Part shown: positions 63,703 to 64,000 of the stretch, piece by piece
Layout: every line of letters begins with the position of its first letter
Position numbering within the stretch: the stretch's first letter is position 1
Assembly (NCBI RefSeq): GCF_003480915.1
Contig: NZ_QUKD01000010.1
Location: 62,001 to 126,000 of the forward strand
DNA: 64,000 nucleotides
Source of the DNA: Parabacteroides sp. TM07-1AC
GTDB lineage: Bacteria > Bacteroidota > Bacteroidia > Bacteroidales > Tannerellaceae
Direction: 5' to 3'
Notes under the pieces: model-generated
What the model was told of the DNA's origin: nothing
What the model saw: only the letters and a program-made list of their open reading frames with translations
Databases searched by the model: none
Translations under genes and position numbers: made by a program

Positions 63703-64000
63703 TTACCGGGAACGAACTTCTCTCCTCATAAAAGATACATATGATAAAGCGAAACAAACAACCGTCGCCGCAATCAGCCCGGTCAATTGCGGCCAGACAA
63801 CCATCAGGCTCTGTCCTAAAGGCAACGGACTGGGAATAGCTCCATGAACCTGTTCCATAGTCAACGGCCCCAGACTTCTGACAGAAGGCATCAGCAATGT
63901 GGTCGTTGCGTCACTGAACAACTGGCTCGGTGCGAAACGTAACAGATTAAGCATAAAGCGCTGGTAACTGATTATCTGATAATCGCTGGCAAATCCGGAA
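63703..64000 (-). CDS. ABC-2-type transporter permease, C-terminal part only
   Basis: The frame is open from the right edge of the window to the stop at 63703 (about 98 residues visible). An internal ATG at 63954 is not the start, because upstream codons (SGFASDYQIISYQRF) continue in frame. Visible features are ATTTLLMPSVRSLGPLTMEQ, PSPLPLGQSLMVVWPQLTGL, one membrane helix and a basic tail (FMRREVRSR), as in Bacteroidota ABC-2 permeases of the NosY type. Its ATPase partner is presumably outside the window. Confidence 0.85.
   Translation of the reverse strand, partial: SGFASDYQIISYQRFMLNLLRFAPSQLFSDATTTLLMPSVRSLGPLTMEQVHGAIPSPLPLGQSLMVVWPQLTGLIAATVVCFALSYVSFMRREVRSR

Overview
The window looks like a chromosomal segment of a gut-type Bacteroidales bacterium. 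The genus Parabacteroides is my best guess, from gene content and repeat style rather than any search. Supporting signs: a SusC/SusD pair with an ECF-sigma/FecR regulator, SDR-type threonine dehydrogenase next to Kbl, families found mainly in Bacteroidota (DUF5686, DUF4861, DUF6599), few Shine-Dalgarno sites, and many intergenic copies of the Bacteroides -7 promoter motif TAnnTTTG. No rRNA, tRNA, prophage, insertion sequence or CRISPR array was seen.

Layout. 1-6721: heavy-metal RND efflux operon cusA (5' end outside the window), outer-membrane factor, and adaptor with two metal-binding domains. 6803-12764: winged-helix protein, GNAT plus YjdI Fe-S pair, DUF4861 lipoprotein, then a minus-strand group of TAT-type Fe-S aldo/keto reductase, DUF6599 protein and a cysteine-less alkyltransferase-like protein. 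12917-17266: ECF sigma and FecR anti-sigma flanked by two paralogous carboxypeptidase-regulatory-domain proteins, one with an STN domain but no TonB barrel. 17764-18628: queD-queE. 18803-23725 (minus): GT2 synthase, PL8 polysaccharide lyase, dihydroorotase. 23917-31824: mfd, acyl-CoA ligase, GH2 beta-mannosidase. 31873-32550: HigBA-like toxin-antitoxin pair. 32730-36621: DUF5686 protein and NhaC-type antiporter.

36709-40592: cobalamin riboswitch, siderophore-type TonB receptor and PepSY membrane protein. 40593-41507: a gene-poor stretch with two copies of a small RNA/leader-peptide element, a large inverted repeat and a broken HU-like gene. 41508-45138: threonine dehydrogenase, kbl, a 56-residue protein and a PHP phosphatase. 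45293-55198 (minus): ECF-regulated polysaccharide utilisation locus (sigma, FecR, SusC, SusD, GH38-like). 55356-61222: corrinoid adenosyltransferase, flotillin and NfeD-like pair, AlkD, cobyrinate diamide synthase, panB. 61373-64000: outer-membrane protein, two-domain GNAT, AlaX-like editing protein and the end of an ABC-2 permease.

Themes: B12 handling appears three times (riboswitch-controlled receptor, adenosyltransferase, CbiA/CobB), and glycan use three times (PL8, GH2, GH38/SusCD). The least explained material is intergenic. Two arrays of different sequence share a 22-bp pitch (10127-10343 and 60263-60350). Three heptamer-based inverted-repeat regions occur. One short element is present twice with a compensatory change in its terminator stem (40591 and 41278).
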